From NCBI RefSeq assembly GCF_900496965.1, contig NZ_UFQB01000002.1:1-64000 (forward strand): 64,000 bases of DNA, read 5' to 3'. Of the stretch, positions 56,796-64,000 are shown piece by piece. The first letter of the stretch is position 1; each line of letters begins with the position of its first letter. The notes under the pieces were generated by a model that saw only the letters and a program-made list of their open reading frames with translations, searched no databases and had not been told where the DNA came from. The position numbers and the translations under genes are program-made. This DNA is from Achromobacter agilis. GTDB taxonomy: Bacteria; Pseudomonadota; Gammaproteobacteria; Burkholderiales; Burkholderiaceae_B.

Positions 56796-57710
56796 TCAGG
56801 CCGGCTTCCAGCCCTCCGGCACGCGCGGCTTCTCGATCTGGGCGAAGTGGCAGATGGCGTCGGCGATGCCGGAGAAGTCGATTCCGCCGAACTGCCCCGC
56901 CCGGGCCAGGCTGAACGATTCGTGCACGGCCGCCGCCACCGGCATCGGCACCCTGGCCGCATGCGCCGCGCCAACAATCAGGGACATATCCTTATGGGCC
57001 AGGTCGATGGTGAAGCCCGGCGTGGTGTCGCCGACCAGCACCTTGTTGGGGAAGTTCATCCGCAGCTGGCCGTTGGAGGCGGACGTGCCGTACAGCACCT
57101 GCAGGGTTTTGGTAATGTCCAGCCCGAAGCGCTGCGACAGCGCCAGCGCCTCGGCGTTGACCTGGCACAGCGTGACCGCCACATAGTTGTTGACCAGCTT
57201 GGTGCGGCCGCCCGCCCCCACCGGGCCGCAGTGGTAGGTGGTCGTGCCCATGGCGTCCAGCAGCGGCTTGACCCGGGCGAAGTCGGCGTCGCTCGCCCCC
57301 ACCATGAACAGCGATTCGCCCCGGTCGGCGTGTTCGGCCAGGCGTCCGACGGGCGCGTCCACCACCGTCATGCCATGCGCCAGCGCCTGCTCCTGCAGGC
57401 GGTCGGTCGCCAGCGGGTCGATGGTGCTCATGTCCATCAGCAGGCTGCCGCGGACCGCGCTCTCGAAGATCCCGCCGCCGCCCAGGGCGACCTGCTCGAC
57501 CTCCTTGGACGAAGGCAGCATCGTCACGATGATGCCGCAGCGTTGCGCCACGTCGGCCACATCCTTGCCCAGCGCCGCCCCCGCTACGGCCAGTTCTTCC
57601 ATGGCCTGCTTGTTGATGTCCAGGACCACGAGTTCGAACCCCGCCTTGCGCAGGTTCAGCGCCATGGGCTTGCCCATGCGCCCCAAACCGATGAAACCGA
57701 TCTTTTCCAT
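56796..57710 (-). CDS. NAD(P)-dependent beta-hydroxyacid dehydrogenase (HIBADH/YihU-like)
   Basis: The start at 57710 (MEKIGFIGLGRMG) gives 304 residues. The Rossmann motif FIGLGRMGKPMA is at 6-17, the substrate motif reads VVDAPVGRLAEHADRG, and the catalytic Lys is in GAGGRTKLVNNYV. The substrate motif differs from that of typical 3-hydroxyisobutyrate dehydrogenases (the usual DAPVSGG) and recalls the group including sulfolactaldehyde reductase YihU. With the aldehyde dehydrogenase and ThDP decarboxylase genes upstream, it may act on a 3-sulfo- or 3-phosphono-type hydroxy acid or semialdehyde. This is inference from operon context. It ends the minus-strand operon. Confidence 0.88.
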   Translation of the reverse strand: MEKIGFIGLGRMGKPMALNLRKAGFELVVLDINKQAMEELAVAGAALGKDVADVAQRCGIIVTMLPSSKEVEQVALGGGGIFESAVRGSLLMDMSTIDPLATDRLQEQALAHGMTVVDAPVGRLAEHADRGESLFMVGASDADFARVKPLLDAMGTTTYHCGPVGAGGRTKLVNNYVAVTLCQVNAEALALSQRFGLDITKTLQVLYGTSASNGQLRMNFPNKVLVGDTTPGFTIDLAHKDMSLIVGAAHAARVPMPVAAAVHESFSLARAGQFGGIDFSGIADAICHFAQIEKPRVPEGWKPA

Positions 57711-57762
57711 GCCTGTCTCCTCTCGTGCCGGCAATCGAGCGCCGGCGATGTGGCGCGATTGA

Positions 57763-59193
57763 TCAATAGCCGATGTAGGCGGTCTTTGTGGAGGTGTAGA
57801 AATCCACGGCATAGCGTCCCTGTTCGCGGGGGCCGAAGCTGGACGCCTTCACGCCGCCGAACGGCACGTGATAATCCAGGCCCGCGGTGGGCAGGTTCAC
57901 CATCGTCAGGCCGCTGCGCACGTTCAGCCGGAAGTGGTTGGCGAACTTGAGCGAGGTGGTGCAGATCCCCGACGACAGCCCGAAGGGCGTATCGTTGGCG
58001 ACCTCCAGGGCCTCGTCGTATCCCGACACCCGGATCACCGCGGCCACCGGGCCGAAGATCTCCTCGCGGTTGATGCGCATGGCGTTGCTGCTTTCCGTGA
58101 ACAGGGTCGGACGCAGGAAGTGGCCCGCGGTGGACGCCTCGGCGCGCTTGCCGCCTTCGGCCAGGGTGGCGCCTTCGGCGCGGCCCAGCTCGATATAGCC
58201 CAGGATCTTTTCCAGCTGGGCGGCATTGATGACCGGGCCGATCTGGGTGCCGGCCGTGCGGGGGTCGCCCACCGTCAACTTGCGCATCCGGTCCGTCAGC
58301 GCCTGCACGAAGCGGTCGTGGATGCCGTCGGCCACGATCAGCCGGCTGGAAGCCGTGCAGCGCTGGCCCGCCGAATAGAAGGCGCCGTTCAGTGCGCATT
58401 CCACGGCCACGTCCAGGTCTGCATCGTCCAGCACCACCAGGGGATTCTTGCCACCCATCTCCAGTTGCACCCGTATCATGCGCTCGGAGGCCCCGGCGGC
58501 GATCTTGCGGCCGGTGGCGACGCTGCCCGTGAAGCTCACCGCGTCCACGCCGTCGAGCAGCGCCCGGCCCGCCGCCGCGCCTTCGCCGTTGACCAGGTTG
58601 GCCACGCCCGCCGGCAGGCCCGCCCGCTCCAGGATGGCGAAGAGTTCCCAGGCCGCGCCGGGGGTGTGTTCGGACGGCTTGAGCACGAGGGTGTTGCCGA
58701 AAGCCAGGGCCGGCGCCATCTTCCAGGCCGGAATCGCGATAGGGAAATTCCAGGGCGTGATCATCGACACCACGCCGACCGGATGCCGGCTGATCTGCAC
58801 GCCGATGTCCGGACGCACGGACGGCAGGTTCTCGCCGCCGTAGCGCACCGCCTCGCCGGCGAAGAACTGGAATATCTGGCCGGCGCGCATGACCTCGCCG
58901 ATCCCCTCGGCCTGCGTCTTGCCGGCCTCGCGCGATACCAGGGCGCCAAGCTCTTCCTTGCGCGCCAGGATTTCATTGGCGGCGCGGAACAGGATGTCGC
59001 TGCGCAGCTGCGTGGTGCTGCGTTCCCAGCCGGGCGCGGCCGCGCGGGCGGCTTGCACCGCCTGCCGCATCTGCGCCTCGTCCGCGCACGCGTACTGGCC
59101 GATCACGTCCTGGGGGTCCGCCGGGTTGAGGTTCTCCAGCGCGGTGCCGCCTTCCACCCATGCGCCGCCGATGTAGTTCGCTTTCTGCGTCAC
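57763..59193 (-). CDS. Aldehyde dehydrogenase
   Basis: The 476-residue protein is a classical NAD(P)-dependent aldehyde dehydrogenase. The catalytic Cys is C279 (SAGQRCTASS) and the general base E245 (RVQLEMGGKN); PWNFP at 148-152 and the NAD-binding FTGSVATGRKIA are also seen. It resembles succinate- or sulfolactaldehyde/glutarate-semialdehyde dehydrogenases. In this operon it probably oxidises the aldehyde made by the ThDP decarboxylase encoded just upstream. The product would be a carboxylic acid carrying the same substituent. The substrate is inferred. Confidence 0.92.
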   Translation of the reverse strand: MTQKANYIGGAWVEGGTALENLNPADPQDVIGQYACADEAQMRQAVQAARAAAPGWERSTTQLRSDILFRAANEILARKEELGALVSREAGKTQAEGIGEVMRAGQIFQFFAGEAVRYGGENLPSVRPDIGVQISRHPVGVVSMITPWNFPIAIPAWKMAPALAFGNTLVLKPSEHTPGAAWELFAILERAGLPAGVANLVNGEGAAAGRALLDGVDAVSFTGSVATGRKIAAGASERMIRVQLEMGGKNPLVVLDDADLDVAVECALNGAFYSAGQRCTASSRLIVADGIHDRFVQALTDRMRKLTVGDPRTAGTQIGPVINAAQLEKILGYIELGRAEGATLAEGGKRAEASTAGHFLRPTLFTESSNAMRINREEIFGPVAAVIRVSGYDEALEVANDTPFGLSSGICTTSLKFANHFRLNVRSGLTMVNLPTAGLDYHVPFGGVKASSFGPREQGRYAVDFYTSTKTAYIGY

Positions 59194-59224
59194 TGTCTGC
59201 TCCTGGTCATGAATCGTTGATTGA

Positions 59225-59821
59225 TCATGCGTGGCCGCCCTTGCCCTTGCCCAGCACCGCCTCGCGGAAGCGCGAGCGCAGGTAGGGGCCGTCGCGCGAT
59301 GGCAGGCTGCCGGGCTCCGGCGCCGAAGACACTTTTAACACCAGGCACTGCAGCCCGGGCTGGCTCAGGCCGGGGATCCGGTCGGCCAGTTCGGCCTCGT
59401 CGCGCAGCGTGGCCGAGTCCGCGATGCCGCAGGCGCGCGCCACCCCGGCGATGTCGACGCCGCGCCCGGAGTGCGCGGCCTGCATGCCCGTTTCGCCATA
59501 GTGCTCGTTGTCGATCACGATGATTTTCAGGTTCGACGGCGCGCGCACGCCGATCGTCGCGAGCGCCCCCAGTCCCATCATCATTTCGCCGTCGCCGACG
59601 AAGGCCAGCACCTGGCGCGCCGGTTGCGCCAGCGCCAGGCCGAACGCCACCATGCAACCTCCGCCCATCGCGCCCCACACATAGAAATTGCGGTCGTCGT
59701 CTCCCGCGGCCGAGGTGTCATACGTGGGATTGCCCAGGCTGGCCACCACCAGGGCGTCGCCTCGCTTTTCGAGTATCCGGGCCACCGCCGCCCGCCGGTT
59801 CATCGTCGCTGTCGCGTTCAT
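59225..59821 (-). CDS. ThDP-dependent decarboxylase, beta subunit (ComE-like)
   Basis: The start at 59821 (MNATATMNRRAAV) gives 198 residues. The ThDP-magnesium motif is clear: GDGEMMMGLGALATIG with GDG at 76-78 and DN at 104-105. It corresponds to the C-terminal (PP) half of 2-oxo acid decarboxylases, encoded separately as in sulfopyruvate decarboxylase ComDE or phosphonopyruvate decarboxylase. The alpha gene ends 13 bp upstream. Together they should decarboxylate a 3-substituted pyruvate, such as sulfopyruvate, to an aldehyde. An alternative in-frame ATG at 59803 exists. No kinase or phosphonatase gene is present. Confidence 0.85.
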   Translation of the reverse strand: MNATATMNRRAAVARILEKRGDALVVASLGNPTYDTSAAGDDDRNFYVWGAMGGGCMVAFGLALAQPARQVLAFVGDGEMMMGLGALATIGVRAPSNLKIIVIDNEHYGETGMQAAHSGRGVDIAGVARACGIADSATLRDEAELADRIPGLSQPGLQCLVLKVSSAPEPGSLPSRDGPYLRSRFREAVLGKGKGGHA

Positions 59822-59834
59822 ATCGTTGCCCGTC

Positions 59835-60350
59835 CTACTTGCTGAAGTTCTTGATGCCCAGGATGCGCTGGGCAATCACCACGGCGACCGGCCGGTTCGA
59901 GTTGAACGCGAGCAGGCTGGCGGCGCGCACCGTTTCGGGCACGTCGTCGCCCTGCTCCACCCGCTGCACGTACACGCCGGCGCCGCGCAGCGCGGCCTCG
60001 GCGGACTGGCCCATGGGGCATTGCCACGGATTGAATTCCCCCCATTCGCCGCGCATGGTGACCAGGCAGAGGAACGGCATGCGGCATTCCTGTATCAGCG
60101 CCAGCATGTTGATGCAGTTGCCGACGCCGCTGGACTGCATCAGCAGCACGCCCTTGGCGCCGCCGAGCCAGGCGCCGCCCAGCATGGCCACACCCTCTTC
60201 TTCCGTGGTGAGGGATACCGCCTCCACCTCGGGATCCGCCTCGAACAGCTTGATCAGCTGGCTATGCCCCGCATCGGGCACGTACGCCATCTGCGTAATC
60301 CCGGCCTCTTTCAAGTTTCGATAGACCAACTCGGGCCAACTCTCTGCCAT
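59835..60350 (-). CDS. ThDP-dependent decarboxylase, alpha subunit (ComD-like)
   Basis: The 171-residue protein is the N-terminal (Pyr) half of a ThDP enzyme: YRNLKEAGITQMAYVPDAGH, a catalytic glutamate around E51 (LTTEEEGVAMLGGAWLGG), and GVLLMQSSGVGNCINML. Split alpha/beta decarboxylases of this size are known for sulfopyruvate and phosphonopyruvate. Its ATG at 60350 follows the binding-protein gene on the same strand by 30 bp, and the beta subunit follows. Acetolactate synthases are excluded by size and by lack of the middle domain. Confidence 0.85.
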   Translation of the reverse strand: MAESWPELVYRNLKEAGITQMAYVPDAGHSQLIKLFEADPEVEAVSLTTEEEGVAMLGGAWLGGAKGVLLMQSSGVGNCINMLALIQECRMPFLCLVTMRGEWGEFNPWQCPMGQSAEAALRGAGVYVQRVEQGDDVPETVRAASLLAFNSNRPVAVVIAQRILGIKNFSK

Positions 60351-60380
60351 GATTCCCTGCCTTTGGTGTGTGGATGAAGT

Positions 60381-61592
60381 TCAGATCTTCGCCTTGAGCT
60401 TGCAGACGCCCGGCTTGGTCGGCGCGTAGGCCTCTTCGCCCGGGATCGTGGCTACCTTCTGGTAGTAGTCCCACTCGCCCTTGGAAGCCGACGGCGTCTT
60501 GACCTGCATCAGGTACATGTCGTGGACCATGGCGCCGTCGGCCCGGATGTACCCCTTGGTGAACATGTCGTCGATCTGCATGGACTTCAGCGCGTTCATG
60601 ACCGCGTCCGCGTCCGTGGTGCCGGCGCGCTCCACCGCTTTCAGGTAGGTCGTGGCGGCGGAATAGTCGCCGGCCTGGAAAGTCGTCGGCATTTTCTTGT
60701 TGCGTTCGTAGAAGCGCTTGCTGAATTCACGCGAACGCTCGTCCAGGTCCCAGTACCAGCCGTCGGTGAGGTACATGCCGCCCGTGGTGTCGAGGCCCAG
60801 GCTGTGGATATCGGTGATGAACACCATCAGGCCAGCCAGGCGCATCTTGTCGCTGACGCCGAACTCCTTGGCCGTCTTGATCGAATTGATCAGGTCTCCG
60901 CCCCCGTTGGCCAACCCCAGCACCTGCGCCTTGGAGGCCTGCGCCTTCATCAGGTAGGACGAAAAATCCGAGGTGTTCAGCGGATGCCGCGTGGAGCCCG
61001 AGACCGAGCCGCCGCTGGCCTGGACCACGTCCATGCTGGCCTTTTCCAGCGAATAGCCGAATGCGTAGTCGGCGGTCAGCATGAACCAGCTCTTGCCGCC
61101 CTGCTGGACCATGGCCGCCGCCGTGCCGCGGGCCTGCGCCGACGTGGAATAGGTGTAGCGCACCGTGTAGGGCGTGCAGGCTTCCTCGGTCAGGCTGTCG
61201 GCGCCCGCGCCGGCGCTGATGAAGACTTTTTTCTTCTCGGCGGCGATCGTGCTGATGGCAAGCGAGGCCGACGAATTCGAACCGCCGATCACCAGGTCCA
61301 CCTTGTCCTGGTCCCACCACTGGCGCGCGCGGTTCGACGCGATGTCGGCCCGGTTTTGATGGTCGGACGACAGGATCTCGATCGGCTTGCCCAGCACCTT
61401 GCCGCCGAAATCGGCAACCGCCATGCGGATGGCGTCCAGCCCGCCCGCGCCATCGAAGTCCGAATACGGCCCGCTCATGTCGGTGACAAAGGCGATCTTC
61501 ACCTTGTCGCTCTGCGCGGACGCGCCTCCCGCCCCGCACATGCCGACTACCGCCAACGCGACGGCACCTAACACTTTCGTCCTGGTCTCCAC
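60381..61592 (-). CDS. Leu/Ile/Val-type periplasmic substrate-binding protein
   Basis: The 403-residue protein has a signal peptide (METRTKVLGAVALAVVGMCG, cleavage near GASAQ) and the LivJ-like fold: VKIAFVTDMSGPYSDFDGAG and DLVIGGSNSSASLAISTIA. ABC-type branched-chain amino-acid transporters use such proteins, but many bind aromatic or other organic acids. No permease or ATPase genes are in the window, so it would need partners encoded elsewhere. It is the first gene of an operon with the decarboxylase, aldehyde dehydrogenase and HIBADH-like genes, which suggests a substituted organic acid as ligand. It is divergent from a LysR regulator. Confidence 0.9.
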   Translation of the reverse strand: METRTKVLGAVALAVVGMCGAGGASAQSDKVKIAFVTDMSGPYSDFDGAGGLDAIRMAVADFGGKVLGKPIEILSSDHQNRADIASNRARQWWDQDKVDLVIGGSNSSASLAISTIAAEKKKVFISAGAGADSLTEEACTPYTVRYTYSTSAQARGTAAAMVQQGGKSWFMLTADYAFGYSLEKASMDVVQASGGSVSGSTRHPLNTSDFSSYLMKAQASKAQVLGLANGGGDLINSIKTAKEFGVSDKMRLAGLMVFITDIHSLGLDTTGGMYLTDGWYWDLDERSREFSKRFYERNKKMPTTFQAGDYSAATTYLKAVERAGTTDADAVMNALKSMQIDDMFTKGYIRADGAMVHDMYLMQVKTPSASKGEWDYYQKVATIPGEEAYAPTKPGVCKLKAKI

Positions 61593-61667
61593 GTCTTGTC
61601 TCCTCGCTGTGTCGGCTTTGCCGCAGGATCGCCAAAGCCATCTCTATTTTTAATAATATATTCACAT

Positions 61668-61690
61668 ACGATCTATTTTGATCATATCGT
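61668..61690. promoter_or_regulatory. Inverted repeat between the binding-protein and LysR genes
   Basis: ACGAT (61668-61672) and ATCGT (61686-61690) face each other across a 13-bp AT-rich spacer that contains GATC-TATTTT-GATC. The region is unusually AT-rich for this window and lies 76 bp from the operon start and 74 bp from the LysR start. It is a plausible LysR box. Confidence 0.4.
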
Positions 61691-61763
61691 TTACCCCTAG
61701 AAAGGGCGCCGGCCGCGGTTTCCGATCCCTATAATCCGGTATCGCCAACCCACGCCACACACT

Positions 61764-62690
61764 ATGGATTTACGCCAGATCGAGTGCTTTCTCTGCCTGT
61801 ATCGCAACGGCGGCATGACGCGCGCGGCCGCCGAGCTGGGCATCGTCCAATCCGCCCTGAGCACGCAACTGGCCAAGCTGGAAAAAACCCTGAAGGTCCA
61901 GCTGTTCGAACGCTCGAGCCGGGGGGTTACGCCCACGGCCGCGGGGGCCGATCTCTACAAGATGCTGCTGCCGCTTTCCAAGGAGGTCGAAAGCGTGCGC
62001 CAGCGCATGCTGGATCTCAGCGGCGGCACGTCGGGCCTGATCCGGATCGGCACGGTGCCGTCGCTAGGCGCAAGCATCGTGCCGCGGGCGCTTGCGCTTT
62101 ACAGCGCCGAGAACCGCGACGTGACCATCCGGCTGACAGAGGCCTACAGCGCGGGGCTGGTGGAACGGCTGGATGCGGGCGAGCTCGACGTGGCCATCGT
62201 CAACCTGATCCAACCGGTGCGCAGCCTGGAAACGGCGCCGCTGGTCAGCGAGGAGCTGGTGCTGGTCACGGCGTCGGACAGCCCGTTGCGCAGCGTGGAA
62301 TTCAACGACCTGTCCATCGACGCCTTGATCGTGCCTACGCTGGGCCAGGGCCTGCGCGCGATCATCGATCCGGTGCTGAAGAAGCGCGGCCCGGCGGCGC
62401 GCCCGCGCCTCGAAATGGATGCCCTGACCCCGACGCTGGAGCTGGTGAAATCAGGCGCCTGGGCCACCATCCTGCCGATCAGCGCGATCGCGCACGAGCT
62501 GGACGCCGGGGCCCTGTCGGTGCGCCGGATCCACGCCGACATGCAGCGGCAACTGGTGGTGGTGAATCATCCGCGCCGCCCGCTCAGCCTCGCGGCGCAG
62601 CGCTTCGTCGCCGCGCTCGCGGCCGAGGCCCACGACGCCGTCACGCGGGCGCAGCGGTTCATGAAATCGCTGAAGCCGCAGAAAAAATAG
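61764..62690 (+). CDS. LysR-family transcriptional regulator
   Basis: The 308-residue protein has the LysR helix-turn-helix at about 17-37 (GMTRAAAELGIVQSALSTQL) and the usual effector domain. It is divergent from the operon 61592-56796, with an AT-rich inverted repeat between them. This suggests that it activates that operon in response to the imported acid or an intermediate. The basic C-terminus (RAQRFMKSLKPQKK) is not diagnostic. It is convergent with purL. Confidence 0.92.
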   Translation: MDLRQIECFLCLYRNGGMTRAAAELGIVQSALSTQLAKLEKTLKVQLFERSSRGVTPTAAGADLYKMLLPLSKEVESVRQRMLDLSGGTSGLIRIGTVPSLGASIVPRALALYSAENRDVTIRLTEAYSAGLVERLDAGELDVAIVNLIQPVRSLETAPLVSEELVLVTASDSPLRSVEFNDLSIDALIVPTLGQGLRAIIDPVLKKRGPAARPRLEMDALTPTLELVKSGAWATILPISAIAHELDAGALSVRRIHADMQRQLVVVNHPRRPLSLAAQRFVAALAAEAHDAVTRAQRFMKSLKPQKK

Positions 62691-62710
62691 GCGCGGCTCC
62701 AGGACCCGAA

Positions 62711-62754
62711 AACACAAACCCCGCCGGGCCGGACACGAGGTCCAGGCGGCGGGG
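62711..62754 (-). terminator. Probable terminator of purL
   Basis: On the minus strand, CCCCGCCG and CGGCGGGG pair as an 8-bp GC-rich stem with a 20-nt loop, followed by TTTGTGTTTT. It begins 46 bp after the purL stop at 62800. The plus-strand LysR gene ends at 62690, so the hairpin may also stop that transcript in part. Confidence 0.6.
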
Positions 62755-62799
62755 CGTTCCAGGCAGGCGCGGGGCATCAGCCCCGGCTGCCGGGCGGCC

Positions 62800-64000
62800 T
62801 TATTTCAGCCAGACGCGGGCGTTGCGGAAGATGCGCATCCAGGGGCTGAACGCGCCGCCGGTATCGGCGGTGCCCCACTTCTCGGGCGCCCACGACATCA
62901 TGACGTTGCGGGTCACGCGTTCCGGGTGCGGCATCATGACCGTGAAGCGGCCGTCCGCGGTGGTGACCGAGGTCAGGCCGTCCGGGCTGCCATTGGGGTT
63001 GAACGGATAGGCCTCGGTGGCACGGCCCGCGTTGTCGATGAAGCGGGCAGCGGCCAGCACACGGCCGGCGTCGCCCTGCTGCGAGAAGTCGGCATAGCCT
63101 TCGCCGTGAGCCACTGCGACCGGCACGCGGGCGCCTTCCATGCCGGCGAAGAAGATCGACGGCGACTTGGCCACTTCAACCATGGACAGGCGCGCTTCGT
63201 ACTTTTCCGACTGGTTGCGCGTGAAGCGCGGCCAGTGCTCGGCGCCCGGGATCATCGGCGCCAGCGCGGCCATCATCTGGCAGCCATTGCACACGCCCAG
63301 CGCGAAGGTGTCGGGACGCGCGAAGTACGCGGCGAACTGATCGGACAGCTTGCTGTTGAAGCGGATGGTGCGCGCCCAGCCCTCGCCCGCGCCCAGCACG
63401 TCGCCATAGCTGAAGCCGCCCACGGCCACCAGGCCCTGCGCCTGTGCCAGGTCCACGCGGCCGGACAGCAGGTCGGTCATGTGCACGTCGATGGCTTCGA
63501 AGCCGGCGGTGTCGAACGCCCAGGCCATTTCCACCTGGCTGTTGCAACCCTGCTCGCGCAGGATCGCCACGCGCGGACGCTTGCCGGTGTTGATGAAGGG
63601 CGCGGCCACGTCTTCCTGCGGATCGAAGGCGACGTTCGGGCTCATGCCCGGGTCCTTGGCGTCGTTCCAGACATCCAGCTCGGCCTGCGCGCAGGCCGGA
63701 TTGTCGCGGCGGGCCATGATGCGGTAGGACACTTCGCTCCAGGCGCGGCCGAGATCGGCGCGCGGCTGGCCCCAGACCTTCTTGCCGTCGCGGTAGAACT
63801 CCACTTCGTCCGCGCCGTTCAGGCCGCCGATGACGTGCGAGTGGGCCGAGAGGCCCGCGCCGCGCAGCACCTGCATGACGGCGTCGCGCTGCGAGGCCGG
63901 CACCTGGATCACGGCGCCCGCTTCTTCCGAGAACAGCGCCTTCAGCGTCAGTTCTTCGCGCTGCACCGCCACCTGTTCGGGGCGGATCTTGTAGTCGCCC
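62800..64000 (-). CDS. purL: Phosphoribosylformylglycinamidine synthase, C-terminal part
   Basis: The visible 400 residues are the end of a long PurL that continues beyond the window. PurL uses glutamine and ATP to convert FGAR to FGAM in purine synthesis. The C-terminal glutamine-amidotransferase domain is complete: RPRVAILREQGCNSQVEMAW, the nucleophile Cys in LGVCNGCQMM, and the catalytic His and Glu in MMPHPERV. The large single-chain form, with the amidotransferase fused to the synthase, is typical of proteobacteria. The final residues FRNARVWLK are the family ending. A GC-rich terminator follows the stop. Confidence 0.96.
   Translation of the reverse strand, partial: GDYKIRPEQVAVQREELTLKALFSEEAGAVIQVPASQRDAVMQVLRGAGLSAHSHVIGGLNGADEVEFYRDGKKVWGQPRADLGRAWSEVSYRIMARRDNPACAQAELDVWNDAKDPGMSPNVAFDPQEDVAAPFINTGKRPRVAILREQGCNSQVEMAWAFDTAGFEAIDVHMTDLLSGRVDLAQAQGLVAVGGFSYGDVLGAGEGWARTIRFNSKLSDQFAAYFARPDTFALGVCNGCQMMAALAPMIPGAEHWPRFTRNQSEKYEARLSMVEVAKSPSIFFAGMEGARVPVAVAHGEGYADFSQQGDAGRVLAAARFIDNAGRATEAYPFNPNGSPDGLTSVTTADGRFTVMMPHPERVTRNVMMSWAPEKWGTADTGGAFSPWMRIFRNARVWLK

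Overview
The window is GC-rich, densely packed chromosomal DNA that looks like a betaproteobacterium of the Alcaligenaceae (Bordetella/Achromobacter type). The evidence is indirect: three TctC/Bug-type periplasmic binding proteins (plus a Leu/Ile/Val-type one), many LysR/IclR-controlled catabolic operons, a MesX/MesD methionine synthase operon, and the C-terminal half of purL at the right edge. No rRNA or tRNA gene, CRISPR array or replication origin was recognised.

Layout. 1-6300 is an accessory region: the end of an IS3-like element cut into a tyrosine recombinase, a methyltransferase, a thioredoxin-reductase-like flavoprotein divergent from a TetR regulator with a clear palindromic operator, then two poorly known genes, one with an RX4H (HEPN-like) motif and one with a D-x10-ExK nuclease-like motif and AT-rich composition. 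6399-10328 is a methionine module: MetR-like LysR regulator, DUF1852 (MesX), core methionine synthase (MesD) and a flavin reductase. 10420-12235 holds two duplicated secreted glycine-zipper genes and a membrane-protein/HTH pair. 12243-18643 is an IclR-controlled catabolic operon (flavin reductase, Bug protein, RidA, PDC-lactonase-like hydrolase, FAH-family hydrolase, hydratase, HpaI-type aldolase). 18655-25198 has an SDR, two uncharacterised genes, and a LysR/Bug/DUF3604 group. 25210-31230 is a LysR, MFS, SDR, IlvD-type dehydratase and 3-hydroxyisobutyrate-dehydrogenase-like operon that looks like sugar-acid or hydroxy-acid degradation.

31255-37689 carries a 2-hydroxy-acid oxidase, a secreted prephenate dehydratase, a membrane diguanylate cyclase, a membrane-anchored or secreted nuclease, a VOC protein and a secreted DUF3298-like protein. 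37921-42495 includes DUF899 and an XRE-cupin/MHS transporter/DAO-type oxidase/cupin operon. 42510-47145 has an isochorismatase divergent from a GlxA-type regulator, a MurA paralogue and a berberine-bridge-type flavo-oxidase. 47469-49902 encodes two consecutive membrane proteins with permuted papain-like (His then Cys) domains.

49914-54451 contains a BAAT-like hydrolase with a Bug protein, DUF1415 and an M20 peptidase. 54556-55054 is the most unusual feature: three tandem 157-bp units carrying twelve exact GTGTCWGACAC palindromes at a fixed 51/35/50/21-bp rhythm, with an 18-bp perfect hairpin at a unit junction. A chemotaxis receptor follows, then a LysR-linked operon (56796-61592) with a binding protein, a two-subunit ThDP decarboxylase of the sulfopyruvate/phosphonopyruvate type, an aldehyde dehydrogenase and a beta-hydroxyacid dehydrogenase. 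purL closes the window.
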